64,000 nt of DNA from Palsa-504 sp963789225. GTDB taxonomy: Bacteria > Actinomycetota > Actinomycetes > Streptosporangiales > Streptosporangiaceae. The notes under the pieces were generated by a model that saw only the letters and a list, made by a program, of their open reading frames with translations, was not told the origin of the DNA and did no database searches. Made by a program: the position numbers and the translations under genes. Below are positions 28,210 through 36,116 of this stretch, piece by piece (the stretch's first letter is position 1; each line of letters starts with the position of its first letter). The stretch spans positions 1-64,000 of the forward strand of contig CAWBKD010000023.1 of NCBI GenBank assembly GCA_963789225.1. Direction: 5' to 3'.

Positions 28210-29826
28210 TCACCCGCGCGCCACCGCGCTGTCCACCAGGTCGGAGTCGATGTCGAGCGAGTACCCGCCGACGCTCACGATGTGGCCGCCCTGGTACTGC
28301 TTGGACCGCTGCGTTTGCGGCCACACCGCCCCGGTCAGGTAGGGCGATCCGGTCAGGTTGAGCGCGTTGTCCCACAGTGCGAACCACATGTCCTGCGGCT
28401 CGGCGAGGGCGTGTCCGGCGATCATGGTGTTGGACTGCAGGTCGATCGCCGCCGAGTCGGCGCTGGAGTAGACCCCCGAGACGTAATCGCCCGCGTCCAG
28501 CTGCCGGGTCCAGGCGTCGAGGAAGGTGAGCACGGCGGTCTTACAGCCGGCGTTCGTGTGGTCGTAGCCTTCCATGTCGAAGTAGATGGGCGACCCCGTG
28601 CCCAGCCCGAGCTGCTTCGCGTCCGAGATGGCCAGGGTGGCCGCGGCGCTCCCCTGAGCGGCCGCCTGGCTCGGGTTGATCTCCGCGCTGTAGTTGTTGC
28701 ACGGCGCCTGCAGCCCGACGAAGGTCGGCATCAGCGACCAGCCCATGGCTTCCACCGCCGTGATCCAGCTGGCCGACAGGTTGCCGTAGTCGCAGGCCAT
28801 CTCCTGGCCGCCGATGTAGATGTTGGCGACGGCGTACTTCGCCCGCCAGGCCTTCATGGTCGCCAGCGACGGGGCGGTGCAAGTGTCGAACCCGGCCACG
28901 GCATTGCTGACCCCGGCCGACGGCTGCACCGGCGGCGCGCCCTGCGCCGGCGCCTGGGTGTTGGTCCCCGTCGATGTGGTGACGGTCGGCGCCGGTGAGG
29001 CGGGTGCCTGCGTCGGAGCCGGGGTCGTCACGGCCGGGGGGGTCGTCTTCTGCTGCCCGGGCGTGGTCCTGTCGGGTGCGGGGGTCGGCCGGTGTGACGG
29101 CGAGGGGTCGTCGTCCGGCGGCGTGTACACCACCGAGGGGACTACGTGCGGCCTGGTCGTCCCGGTCACCGGGCTCGGGAAGCCCGCGTTCGTGGGGTGC
29201 GTCGGCCCCCCGCGCGGCTGCAGCGGACCGCCCGGGTGCCCGAACCGCGAGGTCACGGCGTGCAGGCTGCCGAACACCCGCATGATCAGGCCGGGGTCCG
29301 TTCCGTAGGTCGCCGTGAACGAGGGGGCGTGGGTCGGCATCGAGATGGCGAATTCATGCTGCCCGGGATTTTGCATGATCGTCCCGGGCGCGGCCGGCAG
29401 GTCCGCACCCGATCGAAGGTCTCCTACCTGCGCCCGATGGGTGGCCGACGAAACGATCAGCACGCCTGGAATGGCCGGGCCGCCGACGGTCACCGTGTCG
29501 GCCGTGCCGACCAGATCGGGCGGGCAATGCTGGTTAGGCCCCGGAGTGCCGAGATAAACCGCGTTGACGTCATAGCGGACGCACTGATTGGGGTCCTTAC
29601 TAAGCTGGTACACCGGCCAGTTGGCCGGCACCTTGAACGCATAGTCGTGGAATTCGACGGTTTTCATAGCCGATCCCGACTGATTTGCGGATTTGTCGGC
29701 GACCGGAATTCTGACCGGCTGGACGTCGGCCTTAAGGCCCATACCCGCGATGACCGGGCCGTGCCCCAATACCGACCCTATTACCGCGAGCGCGCACACG
29801 ACTAGAATAGCCATACGGCGACGCAT
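28210..29826 (-). CDS. Secreted DUF1906 (glycoside-hydrolase-like) protein with Pro/Thr linker
   Basis: This 538-residue protein starts at ATG 29826 with GGGGGG upstream. The N-terminus MRRRMAILVVCALAVIG is a signal peptide. A domain of about 150 residues that I do not recognise (FHDYAFKVPANWPVY ...) follows, then a long Pro/Thr/Ala-rich linker (about residues 205-310) and a C-terminal DUF1906 domain (GFDTCTAPSLATMKAWRAKY, IYIGGQEMACDYGN, PIYFDMEGYD). DUF1906 proteins, related to mycobacterial Rv2525c, have a TIM-barrel glycoside-hydrolase-like fold and are exported to the cell envelope. The substrate is unknown; a peptidoglycan or arabinogalactan role is an inference. Confidence 0.85.
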   Translation of the reverse strand: MRRRMAILVVCALAVIGSVLGHGPVIAGMGLKADVQPVRIPVADKSANQSGSAMKTVEFHDYAFKVPANWPVYQLSKDPNQCVRYDVNAVYLGTPGPNQHCPPDLVGTADTVTVGGPAIPGVLIVSSATHRAQVGDLRSGADLPAAPGTIMQNPGQHEFAISMPTHAPSFTATYGTDPGLIMRVFGSLHAVTSRFGHPGGPLQPRGGPTHPTNAGFPSPVTGTTRPHVVPSVVYTPPDDDPSPSHRPTPAPDRTTPGQQKTTPPAVTTPAPTQAPASPAPTVTTSTGTNTQAPAQGAPPVQPSAGVSNAVAGFDTCTAPSLATMKAWRAKYAVANIYIGGQEMACDYGNLSASWITAVEAMGWSLMPTFVGLQAPCNNYSAEINPSQAAAQGSAAATLAISDAKQLGLGTGSPIYFDMEGYDHTNAGCKTAVLTFLDAWTRQLDAGDYVSGVYSSADSAAIDLQSNTMIAGHALAEPQDMWFALWDNALNLTGSPYLTGAVWPQTQRSKQYQGGHIVSVGGYSLDIDSDLVDSAVARG

Positions 29827-30267
29827 GAATCCCCCCGAATTACCGCGTGGTAAATGAATAAGCTGACCCCGTAAGTGCCGGCAGCCGAAATCAACTCCCC
29901 CGAGTTCGGTTCCAGTGGCCCGGCAGCAGTTATGTTCCCCGGTACACGCGGGGCTACGCACGGTTACTCAGATTGATGCCGAAAAATCGAGGGCGGCTCT
30001 GTGCGAGTCGCGTTGCGCCCAGAACGTGACCGTGAAACTATTTTCGGCTCGGCGCGGCTGCGCTGGGGGCTCGGATCCTGGCCGGACGGGGCTGTGCTGG
30101 CCGGCTGGGCGGACCAGGTCGGCGAGCCGGGCGGTCGGGGAGAACGTCGCGCTGCCGCTCCTGCTCGGCGGCACCCGCCGCGCCCCGGCCGTCGCCGAGG
30201 CCAGGAAGTGGTTTGGCCGGCTCGGCCTGGACGGACCCGAGGTAGCCAGGAACGAGTGACCCGCTGG
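29827..30267. other. Gap with promoter of the DUF1906 gene and an ABC-ATPase scrap
   Basis: Next to the DUF1906 start the composition is AT-rich (ATTACCGCGTGGTAAATGAATAAGC), suitable for a promoter. The right part carries the short ABC-transporter-like fragment listed separately. Two overlapping plus-strand frames (144 and 114 codons) are otherwise without recognisable content. Confidence 0.4.
30130..30259 (+). pseudogene. ABC transporter ATP-binding fragment
   Basis: Reading from about 30130 to a TGA at 30257-30259, one frame encodes ENVALPLLLGGTRR then AEARKWFGRLGLDG. This matches the segment between Q-loop and signature motif of LolD/FtsE-type ABC ATPases (ENVxLPLLLxG ... A..LLERVGL). Neither Walker motif nor the LSGGQ signature is present. 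It is a gene scrap of about 40 codons; the assignment rests on this short match. Confidence 0.4.
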
Positions 30268-31092
30268 CTAGGCCCCGCTGTCGTCGTCCGGGGCGGGGAG
30301 GGGATTCGGCACGGCGCCGCCGTACCGGCGATCGCGGCTGGCGTAGATCTCGCACGCGTGCCACAGATGGCGCCGGTCGAAATCGGGCCACAGGGTGTCG
30401 AGAAAGACCAGTTCGGCGTAGGCGGATTGCCATAGCAGGAAGTTCGAAAGGCGCTGCTCGCCCGATGACCTGACGAACAGATCGACTTCGGGAATCCCCG
30501 GCTCGTCCAGGTACCTCGCGAATACCTTCTCGGTGATCTTGTCCGCGCGGAGCTTTCCCGCCGCCACGTCGGCCGCGATGGCCGCGGCGGCGTCGGCGAT
30601 CTCGGCGCGGCCCCCGTAATTGACGCAGAATTGCAGGGTCAGCACGGAATTGCCCGCGGAAAGCTGCTCCGCGTATTCCAGTTCGCTGATGACGCTGCGC
30701 CATAGCTTCGGGCGCCGGCAGGCCCAGCGGATACGGACGCCCATCTCGTTAAGCAAGTCGCGCCGACGATGGATGACGTCACGATTAAAGCCCATAAGGA
30801 AACGGACCTCGTCCGGCGAGCGCCGCCAGTTCTCGGTCGAGAAGGCGTAGGCCGACAGGTACGGGATGCCGAGCTCGATCGCGCCCATGATCACGTCGAG
30901 CAGCGAGGACTCGCCCTGCTTGTGGCCCTCGGTCCTGGGCAGCCCGCGCTTCTTGGCCCACCGCCCGTCGCCGTCCATGACCAGGGCCACGTGCCTCGGC
31001 ACCAGGTCGGCCGGGATGGCGGGCGGCCTGACCCCGCTCGGATGCGGGTCAGGGGGGCGTACCCCGGCGCGGCGCGGTTCCTGCTCCCCCAT
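30268..31092 (-). CDS. uppS: Isoprenyl transferase (undecaprenyl/polyprenyl diphosphate synthase)
   Basis: This cis-prenyltransferase condenses isopentenyl diphosphate to the lipid carrier for cell-wall synthesis. ATG at 31092 overlaps the recO stop (ATGA), giving 274 residues. Conserved features: HVALVMDGDGRWAKKRG near residue 38, YAFSTENWRR, FCVNYGGRAEI, and the C-terminal RSSGEQRLSNFLLWQSAY with LWPDF. The canonical MDGN is here MDGD: the conserved Asn is Asp. Everything else is normal. Neighbours recO, leuA and era are the standard actinobacterial set. Confidence 0.94.
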   Translation of the reverse strand: MGEQEPRRAGVRPPDPHPSGVRPPAIPADLVPRHVALVMDGDGRWAKKRGLPRTEGHKQGESSLLDVIMGAIELGIPYLSAYAFSTENWRRSPDEVRFLMGFNRDVIHRRRDLLNEMGVRIRWACRRPKLWRSVISELEYAEQLSAGNSVLTLQFCVNYGGRAEIADAAAAIAADVAAGKLRADKITEKVFARYLDEPGIPEVDLFVRSSGEQRLSNFLLWQSAYAELVFLDTLWPDFDRRHLWHACEIYASRDRRYGGAVPNPLPAPDDDSGA

Positions 31093-31835
31093 CAGACGCG
31101 TTCCACGTGACGCAGCGAACGGATCGAGTGCTCCAGATGCCATTGAAGGTAAGCGGCTACCAGCCCGCTGCACTCTACCTGGTGCCTGCGCTCGCTGCGG
31201 TCGGCGTCTTCCCAGTCCCCGCGCAGCAGCGCGAGCATCAGGGCGACCGTCCCCGCCGCGGGCGACGCCGCGCCGGGCGGGCGGCAGGAGGCGCACACCA
31301 TGCCACCGGCCGCGACGGCGAAGGCGGGCAGCCGCTTCGCGCCGTTTCCCGGTGCGCCACAGCGGGCGCACTCCTCCAGGACCGGCGCGTACCCGGCCAC
31401 CGCGAGGGAGCGCAGCAGGAAGGCATCCAGGATCAGGCGGGGGTCGTGTTCCTGCTCGACCAGCGCCCGCAGCCCGCCGATGAGCAGCAGCAACTGCCGC
31501 AGCGCGGGCTCCTTCTCGACCGGGGTGAACCGCTCGGCCGTCTCGAGCATGGCCACGCCCGCCGTGTAGCGCGGGTAGTCCCCGGCCAGCGGGTCGCCGT
31601 AGGGCCTGATGACCTCGGCCTGCGTGATCACGTCCAGCGAGCGTCCCGGGTGCAGCATCAGGTCGACGTGCGTGAACGGCTCGAGCCGCGCGCCGAAGCG
31701 CAACTTCGTCCGGCGGACGCCCTTGGCCACGGCGCGGACCCGGCCGGTGTGCCGGCCGAGCACGGTGATGATCCGGTCCGCCTCACCGAGCTTCTGCGTC
31801 CGCAGCACGATCCCGTCGTCCCGATACTGCTGCAT
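31092..31835 (-). CDS. recO: DNA repair protein RecO
   Basis: RecO loads RecA with RecR in gap repair. The 247-residue protein has the N-terminal OB fold (YRDDGIVLRTQKLGEADRI), helical middle and a C-terminal zinc-finger (CARCGAP ... VCASC). ATG at 31835. It lies directly upstream of uppS with overlapping stop/start, as in many actinobacteria. Confidence 0.95.
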   Translation of the reverse strand: MQQYRDDGIVLRTQKLGEADRIITVLGRHTGRVRAVAKGVRRTKLRFGARLEPFTHVDLMLHPGRSLDVITQAEVIRPYGDPLAGDYPRYTAGVAMLETAERFTPVEKEPALRQLLLLIGGLRALVEQEHDPRLILDAFLLRSLAVAGYAPVLEECARCGAPGNGAKRLPAFAVAAGGMVCASCRPPGAASPAAGTVALMLALLRGDWEDADRSERRHQVECSGLVAAYLQWHLEHSIRSLRHVERV

Positions 31836-31857
31836 GTATTTATTGTTTCAGTGCTAG

Positions 31858-31877
31858 CCCGGGGGGGCGACCCCCGG
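31858..31877 (-). terminator. GC-rich hairpin downstream of leuA
   Basis: CCGGGGG-GGCGA-CCCCCGG forms a strong seven-pair stem about 125 bases past the leuA stop and just before recO. There is no T tract on either side, so it would act, if at all, as a non-canonical terminator or processing hairpin. Confidence 0.35.
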
Positions 31878-32002
31878 AACCCCCCGGTGCGCTTCGCGCC
31901 CTGGCTGCGGTGCTCGCCGATACACCGGCCGCTCACCCGGGCGCAGGGCCCGGGTTCGCTGGGCCGGTAAGGAATTTTGGTCCGTAACCTGCGTCGGTTC
32001 CC

Positions 32003-33745
32003 TTAGTGCCTGCTGGGGCGGCGGGCGCGGTTGACGGCGGACAGGATGGCGCGCATGGAGGCGGTGGCGGTGTTGGTGTCGATGCCTACGCCCCAGAAGA
32101 CGGCGCCGCCGGACTCGCACTCCACGTAGGAGGCGGCCTGCGCGTCGGTACCTTCGGTCAGCGCGTGTTCGGTGTAGTCGAGGACCCGCGCGCTGATGCC
32201 GATGGTCGCCAGCGCGTCGCAGAACGCGGAGATCGGGCCGTTGCCGACCCCCTCCACGGGCTGCGGGCGGCCGTCGACGGTGATCTCCGCGGTGAGGGCG
32301 TGCTTGGACTCCACGACCGAAGAGGTCTGGTGGTCGAGCAGCGCCAGCTGGCCCGGGGCCAGGTACTCGGCGGAGAAGATGTCCCACATCTGCGCCGGGG
32401 TCACCTCGCCGCCCTCGGAGTCGGTGTGCGCCTGGATCACCCGGGAGAACTCGATCTGCAGACGGCGCGGGAGGTCAAGCTGGTGTTCGGCCTTCATGAC
32501 GAACGCCACGCCGCCCTTGCCCGACTGCGAGTTGACCCTGATCACCGCCTCGTACGTGCGTCCCACGTCGTGCGGGTCGATCGCCAGGTACGGCACGGCC
32601 CAGGGGTACTCCGCGAACGGCACCTGCGCGCTGGCCGCCTCGGCTTCCAGTGCCTCGAAGCCCTTCTTGATCGCGTCCTGGTGCGAGCCGGAGAACGCCG
32701 TGTAGACCAGTTCGCCTGCGTAGGGGTGGCGCGGGTGAACCGGTAGCTGGTTGCAGTACTCGACGGTGCGGCGGATCTCGTCGATGTCGGAGAAGTCGAT
32801 CATCGGGTCGATGCCCTGGCTGAACAGGTTCAGGCCCAGCGTGACCAGGCAAACGTTGCCGGTCCGCTCGCCGTTGCCGAACAGGCACCCCTCGATCCGG
32901 TCCGCGCCGGCCATCACGGCCAGCTCGGCGTCGGCGACGGCGGTGCCGCGGTCGTTGTGCGTGTGCACGGACAGGCATACGTGTTCGCGGTGGGGCAGGT
33001 TCCGGCTCATCCACTCGATCTGATCGGCGTAGACGTTAGGGGTGGACCGCTCGACCGTGCACGGCAGGTTGAGGATGATCTCCCGGTCCGGCCCGGGCTG
33101 CCAGACCTCCATCACGCCCGCGCAGACGTCGGCGGCGAAGTCCAGTTCGGTGTCCATGAAGATCTCCGGCGAGTACTCATAGCCGAAGTCGCAGTCGCCG
33201 AGGATCTGCTCGGCGTACTTCACGACGTGGCGGGTGCCCTCGACGGCCAGCGCCTTGCACTCCTCGCGGTCGATGCGGAACACGACCCTGCGGAAGATCG
33301 GCGCGGTCGCGTTGTACAGGTGCACGGTGGCGCGGCGCGCGCCGCGCATCGACTCGACCGACCGCTCGATCAGGTCCTCCCGGGCCTGGGTGAGGACGGA
33401 AATCCGGACGTCATCGGGGATGCGGTCGCCCTCGACCAGCTCGCGGACGAAGTCGAAGTCGGTCTGGCTCGCGGCCGGGAACCCGACCTCGATCTCCTTG
33501 TAGCCCATCCGGACCAGCAGGTCGAACATCTTGTGCTTGCGGGCCGGGCTCATCGGGTCGATGAGCGCCTGGTTGCCGTCCCGCAGATCGGTGGACAGCC
33601 AGCGCGGGGCCTGGGTGATCGACCTGGACGGCCAGGTGCGGTCCGGCAGGTCCACGGGACGGAACGGGGTGTAACGGTGGCACGGCATGCCGCTCGGCTG
33701 CTGCCGTACGGGCGCGACGCGGTTGAACGCGTGATCGGATTGCAT
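32003..33745 (-). CDS. leuA: 2-isopropylmalate synthase
   Basis: LeuA makes 2-isopropylmalate from 2-ketoisovalerate and acetyl-CoA, the first committed step of leucine synthesis. The 580-residue form belongs to the long LeuA2 type. ATG at 33745 (MQSDHAFNRVAPV) has AGGAAG upstream; ATG six codons earlier is possible. Motifs: STDLRDGNQAL, metal-binding HTHNDRG, GCLFGNGERTGN, and a C-terminal LeuA dimer/allosteric domain ending near RARRPSRH, which binds leucine for feedback inhibition. It is preceded by a leader peptide and hairpin (see leuL), indicating transcription attenuation as well. Confidence 0.96.
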   Translation of the reverse strand: MQSDHAFNRVAPVRQQPSGMPCHRYTPFRPVDLPDRTWPSRSITQAPRWLSTDLRDGNQALIDPMSPARKHKMFDLLVRMGYKEIEVGFPAASQTDFDFVRELVEGDRIPDDVRISVLTQAREDLIERSVESMRGARRATVHLYNATAPIFRRVVFRIDREECKALAVEGTRHVVKYAEQILGDCDFGYEYSPEIFMDTELDFAADVCAGVMEVWQPGPDREIILNLPCTVERSTPNVYADQIEWMSRNLPHREHVCLSVHTHNDRGTAVADAELAVMAGADRIEGCLFGNGERTGNVCLVTLGLNLFSQGIDPMIDFSDIDEIRRTVEYCNQLPVHPRHPYAGELVYTAFSGSHQDAIKKGFEALEAEAASAQVPFAEYPWAVPYLAIDPHDVGRTYEAVIRVNSQSGKGGVAFVMKAEHQLDLPRRLQIEFSRVIQAHTDSEGGEVTPAQMWDIFSAEYLAPGQLALLDHQTSSVVESKHALTAEITVDGRPQPVEGVGNGPISAFCDALATIGISARVLDYTEHALTEGTDAQAASYVECESGGAVFWGVGIDTNTATASMRAILSAVNRARRPSRH

Positions 33746-34544
33746 GTCTGTCTGCTTCCTCATGGCTCGTGGGCTTATGGCCAGCGGACGCGCCAACACC
33801 CCGCGACGAGGGAGCCGGCCTATCGGCCCCCGTCGCGGCCGCTAAGGAGGAGCAGCTCGTGCGACATCGCGAGCCACTGTACCAGCCGGGCGGCGCCCGG
33901 TGCGGGCCGGCCGGTAAGACGAGGTGGTAATACAGGACGAACTGGTTGAGGAAGAAGGCAGCTAGCTGGCCGCCGGCGAACGCGGCGGGGATCCCGGCGT
34001 ACGCCGCGATCCGCGATCTGCGGGTGAGCAGCGCCGCCAGGACGATCACCGCCCCCGTGCACCAGAAGGCCAGGTAGTGGTCGTCGGCAGCCTGGGCGGC
34101 CCGGTGCAGGCACATGGCGGGGTTGGGCAGGATATAGCAGTAACCGTGTCCCTTCTGCATGCCTCCGGGTACCCCGGTGCCCTGAAGGGCCGCCGGAACG
34201 GTCGGCCAGAGCAGCCAGGCGATTGCTGCGGCCGCGGCGCCGCCCAGGTGCCACCAGCTCACCGGCTCGGATGCCGACGAGCGCACCTGCCACCATTGCA
34301 CGACGGCGAAGCCGTACACCACAACGACCGGGACGATCAGGACCGGCACGGCGATGGCCGCGGACGCCTGGTTGCCTACGACGGCGCCGCCGACCAGTTC
34401 GGCGATGACGGCGCAGAAGATCACGACCCACGCGGTCATCCCGCCCGCGAACGGCTGCGTCAGCAGCGGCGCCGGCCGCTGCGGCTGATCGTCCTTGGGC
34501 AGCCGCCGCAGGCCTGACGGTCCACGGAGCCGGGACCAGGGCAC
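33411..34544 (-). CDS. Hypothetical polytopic membrane protein; C-terminal part doubtful
   Basis: A frame from GTG at 34544 (GAGGAG eight bases upstream; another GTG three codons earlier) encodes several membrane segments: AWVVIFCAVIAELVGGAVV, AAIAVPVLIVPVVVVYGF, AAAAAIAWLLWP, a segment AFWCTGAVIVLAALLTRR, and AAFAGGQLAAFFLNQFV. This membrane part covers about residues 40-210 (down to roughly 33900). The frame then stays open without hydrophobic content across leuL and 335 bases into leuA, in a phase that looks like a random shadow. The true C-terminus is therefore uncertain: the stop may have been lost or a frameshift may be present. I do not recognise the family. Confidence 0.5.
   Translation of the reverse strand: MPWSRLRGPSGLRRLPKDDQPQRPAPLLTQPFAGGMTAWVVIFCAVIAELVGGAVVGNQASAAIAVPVLIVPVVVVYGFAVVQWWQVRSSASEPVSWWHLGGAAAAAIAWLLWPTVPAALQGTGVPGGMQKGHGYCYILPNPAMCLHRAAQAADDHYLAFWCTGAVIVLAALLTRRSRIAAYAGIPAAFAGGQLAAFFLNQFVLYYHLVLPAGPHRAPPGWYSGSRCRTSCSSLAAATGADRPAPSSRGVGASAGHKPTSHEEADRHAIRSRVQPRRARTAAAERHAVPPLHPVPSRGPAGPHLAVQVDHPGPALAVHRSAGRQPGAHRPDEPGPQAQDVRPAGPDGLQGDRGRVPGREPDRLRLRPRAGRGRPHPR
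33801..33838 (-). promoter_or_regulatory. leuA attenuator hairpin
   Basis: On the transcript, CCGCGACG pairs with CGTCGCGG eight bases deep, with further G-C and G-U pairs and a loop containing the leader UAG stop. The stem lies between the leuL coding part and the leuA start (about 55 bases before it). There is no U tract, so it may work at the level of transcription pausing with Rho or by sequestering the leuA translation start. Position and coupling to the leucine-codon peptide support the regulatory call. Confidence 0.65.
33820..33867 (-). CDS. leuL: leuA leader peptide (four consecutive Leu codons)
   Basis: ATG at 33867 opens a 15-codon peptide, MSHELLLLSGRDGGR, ending in TAG. Codons 5-8 are CTG CTC CTC CTT, a run of leucine codons. 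The stop falls in the loop of the attenuator hairpin upstream of leuA. Stalling at the leucine codons when Leu-tRNA is scarce would alter folding of the following RNA and raise leuA expression; leader-peptide control of leuA is known in actinobacteria. No clear Shine-Dalgarno precedes it, though GGTACAGTGGCTCGCG is upstream. Confidence 0.75.
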   Translation of the reverse strand: MSHELLLLSGRDGGR

Positions 34545-34648
34545 GTTCGGCACTCCTCAGCGGGGGTGTGGTAGGGGTCTTTGCGCAGGAGCGTACCCCG
34601 CCGAATATTCAGTGGCGCGCGGCCGGAGGGCGGGGGTTTCCTGGGAGG

Positions 34649-35095
34649 GTGCACATCGAGCGACTCGACCTGAGCGACGTCGCGGGCATCCACGCGTGCC
34701 ACGCGGCGTTCGCGGCCGCCCAGCGAGTCCGCGAGCGGGTTAACGGCCTGCGCGAGCACTTCGGCGCGCGGGACTACTCGGTCGCGGCCCGGCACATGGC
34801 CACCGGTGAGGTGGCCGCGCTGACCCAGGTGACCGTGGACCCCTCGGATCCCGGCTGGGGGTTCCAGCTGATCACGGCCGTGATCGCGGCGCACCGCGGG
34901 CACCGGCTCGGCCTGCTGGTCAAGGTCGCGATGCTGGAGTGGCTCGCGACCGCGGAGCCGAAACTGGAACGGATCACGACCTGGAACGCCGAAGACAACA
35001 CGCACATGATCGCGGTCAACGAAGCGCTCGGCTACATCGTCTTCGGCGCGTCGGCCACCTCGTGGCGGCTCGACGTGGCCGGCCCGGTGGCCTGA
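34649..35095 (+). CDS. GNAT acetyltransferase, half-size paralog of the next gene
   Basis: From GTG at 34649 (148 residues; the frame is open 27 codons further up) the protein begins VHIERLDLSDVAGIHACHAAF, like the start of the downstream GNAT, then jumps to sequence equivalent to the second GNAT domain of that protein: DYSVAARHMATGEVAALTQV, AAHRGHRLGLLVKVAMLEWL (acetyl-CoA P-loop) and NTHMIAVNEALGY. About 190 residues present in the neighbour are missing, so this is an internally deleted copy or a natural single-domain version. It is four bases from the next gene. Confidence 0.78.
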   Translation: MHIERLDLSDVAGIHACHAAFAAAQRVRERVNGLREHFGARDYSVAARHMATGEVAALTQVTVDPSDPGWGFQLITAVIAAHRGHRLGLLVKVAMLEWLATAEPKLERITTWNAEDNTHMIAVNEALGYIVFGASATSWRLDVAGPVA

Positions 35096-35099
35096 CGCG

Positions 35100-36116
35100 A
35101 TGCGCATCGAGCGGTTCGGGGCGGACGGTGACCCTGCGCGGGTGCGGTCCTGCCACGACATCATGGTCGCGGCCATGGCGGCGGACGATCCCGGCCTGCC
35201 CCCGATGTCCCGCGTGGTATTCGACGGCTGGCTGAGGACGGGCTGGACCGGCGAGCCGCGGGAGACCTGGCTCGGGTGCGGGCCGGACGGCTCGGTGGCC
35301 GGCTGGTACCTGCTGGAGGTGCCGGACCGGGACAACCGGCATCTCGGATTCCTCGAGGCGTTCGTCGATCCGGCCCGGCGCCGGCAGGGGTTCGGCACGG
35401 CGCTGCTGCGGCACGCCGCGGAACGGGCGCTCGCCGGCGACCGCCGCCTGCTGGCGGGAGCGGTCATCCAGGGCTCCCCCGGCGAGCCCTTCGCCAGGTC
35501 GCTCGGCGCGACGGCCGGCCTGGTGGAGATCCAGCGCAGGCTGGACCTGGCCGCGGTGCCCGCCGGCCTGATCGCCGGGCTGCGCGCCTCCGCGCAGGAG
35601 GCGGCCGCCGGTTACACGCTGATCTCCTGGAGGAGGCCCACGCCGGAGGAGTACCTGGACCAGGTGGTCGCGATCGAGCTGGCGATGGCCGACGCGCCGC
35701 ACGACCCGAGCCGGGAGCACGAGACGTGGGACGCCGAGCGCGTCCGGGCCACCGACCGCCGGAGACAGCTGCAGAAACTGCGCTCCTACACCGTGGCGGC
35801 CCGGCACGACGCCACGGGCGACCTGGCCGGCATCACCCAGATCGAGGTCGCGCCGGACGAGCCGGACTGGATGTTCCAGGGCCTGACCGCCGTGGTCAGG
35901 GCGCACCGGGGACACCGGCTGGGCCTGCTGGTCAAGCTGGCCATGCTGGAATGGCTGGCCGAGGCGGAGCCGGAGCGCCGGTGGCTCATCACCGGCAACG
36001 CCGAGACCAACGAGCACATGATCGCGATCAACGAGGCGCTTGGCTACCAGCCGTTCGGCCGTCCGGTCCTGTCCTTCGAGGTCCCGGCCGCAGACGTGCC
36101 GGGCGCTCAGTCGTAG
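35100..36116 (+). CDS. Two-domain GNAT N-acetyltransferase
   Basis: This 338-residue protein has two GNAT folds in tandem. The first contains LGFLEAFVDPARRRQGFGTALL (short of canonical spacing but with the Q/R-x-x-G-x-G/A acetyl-CoA loop RRQGFGT); the second contains RAHRGHRLGLLVKLAMLEWL and NEHMIAINEALGYQPFG. ATG at 35100. Tandem GNATs of this kind resemble mycothiol synthase-like proteins in layout; the substrate is not deducible. The gene ends overlapping the convergent era gene by 10 bases. Confidence 0.85.
   Translation: MRIERFGADGDPARVRSCHDIMVAAMAADDPGLPPMSRVVFDGWLRTGWTGEPRETWLGCGPDGSVAGWYLLEVPDRDNRHLGFLEAFVDPARRRQGFGTALLRHAAERALAGDRRLLAGAVIQGSPGEPFARSLGATAGLVEIQRRLDLAAVPAGLIAGLRASAQEAAAGYTLISWRRPTPEEYLDQVVAIELAMADAPHDPSREHETWDAERVRATDRRRQLQKLRSYTVAARHDATGDLAGITQIEVAPDEPDWMFQGLTAVVRAHRGHRLGLLVKLAMLEWLAEAEPERRWLITGNAETNEHMIAINEALGYQPFGRPVLSFEVPAADVPGAQS

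Noticed and set aside
33746..33900. T-box leader in front of leuA
   Set aside because: No T-box sequence or specifier stem is seen; the leader peptide explains the region.
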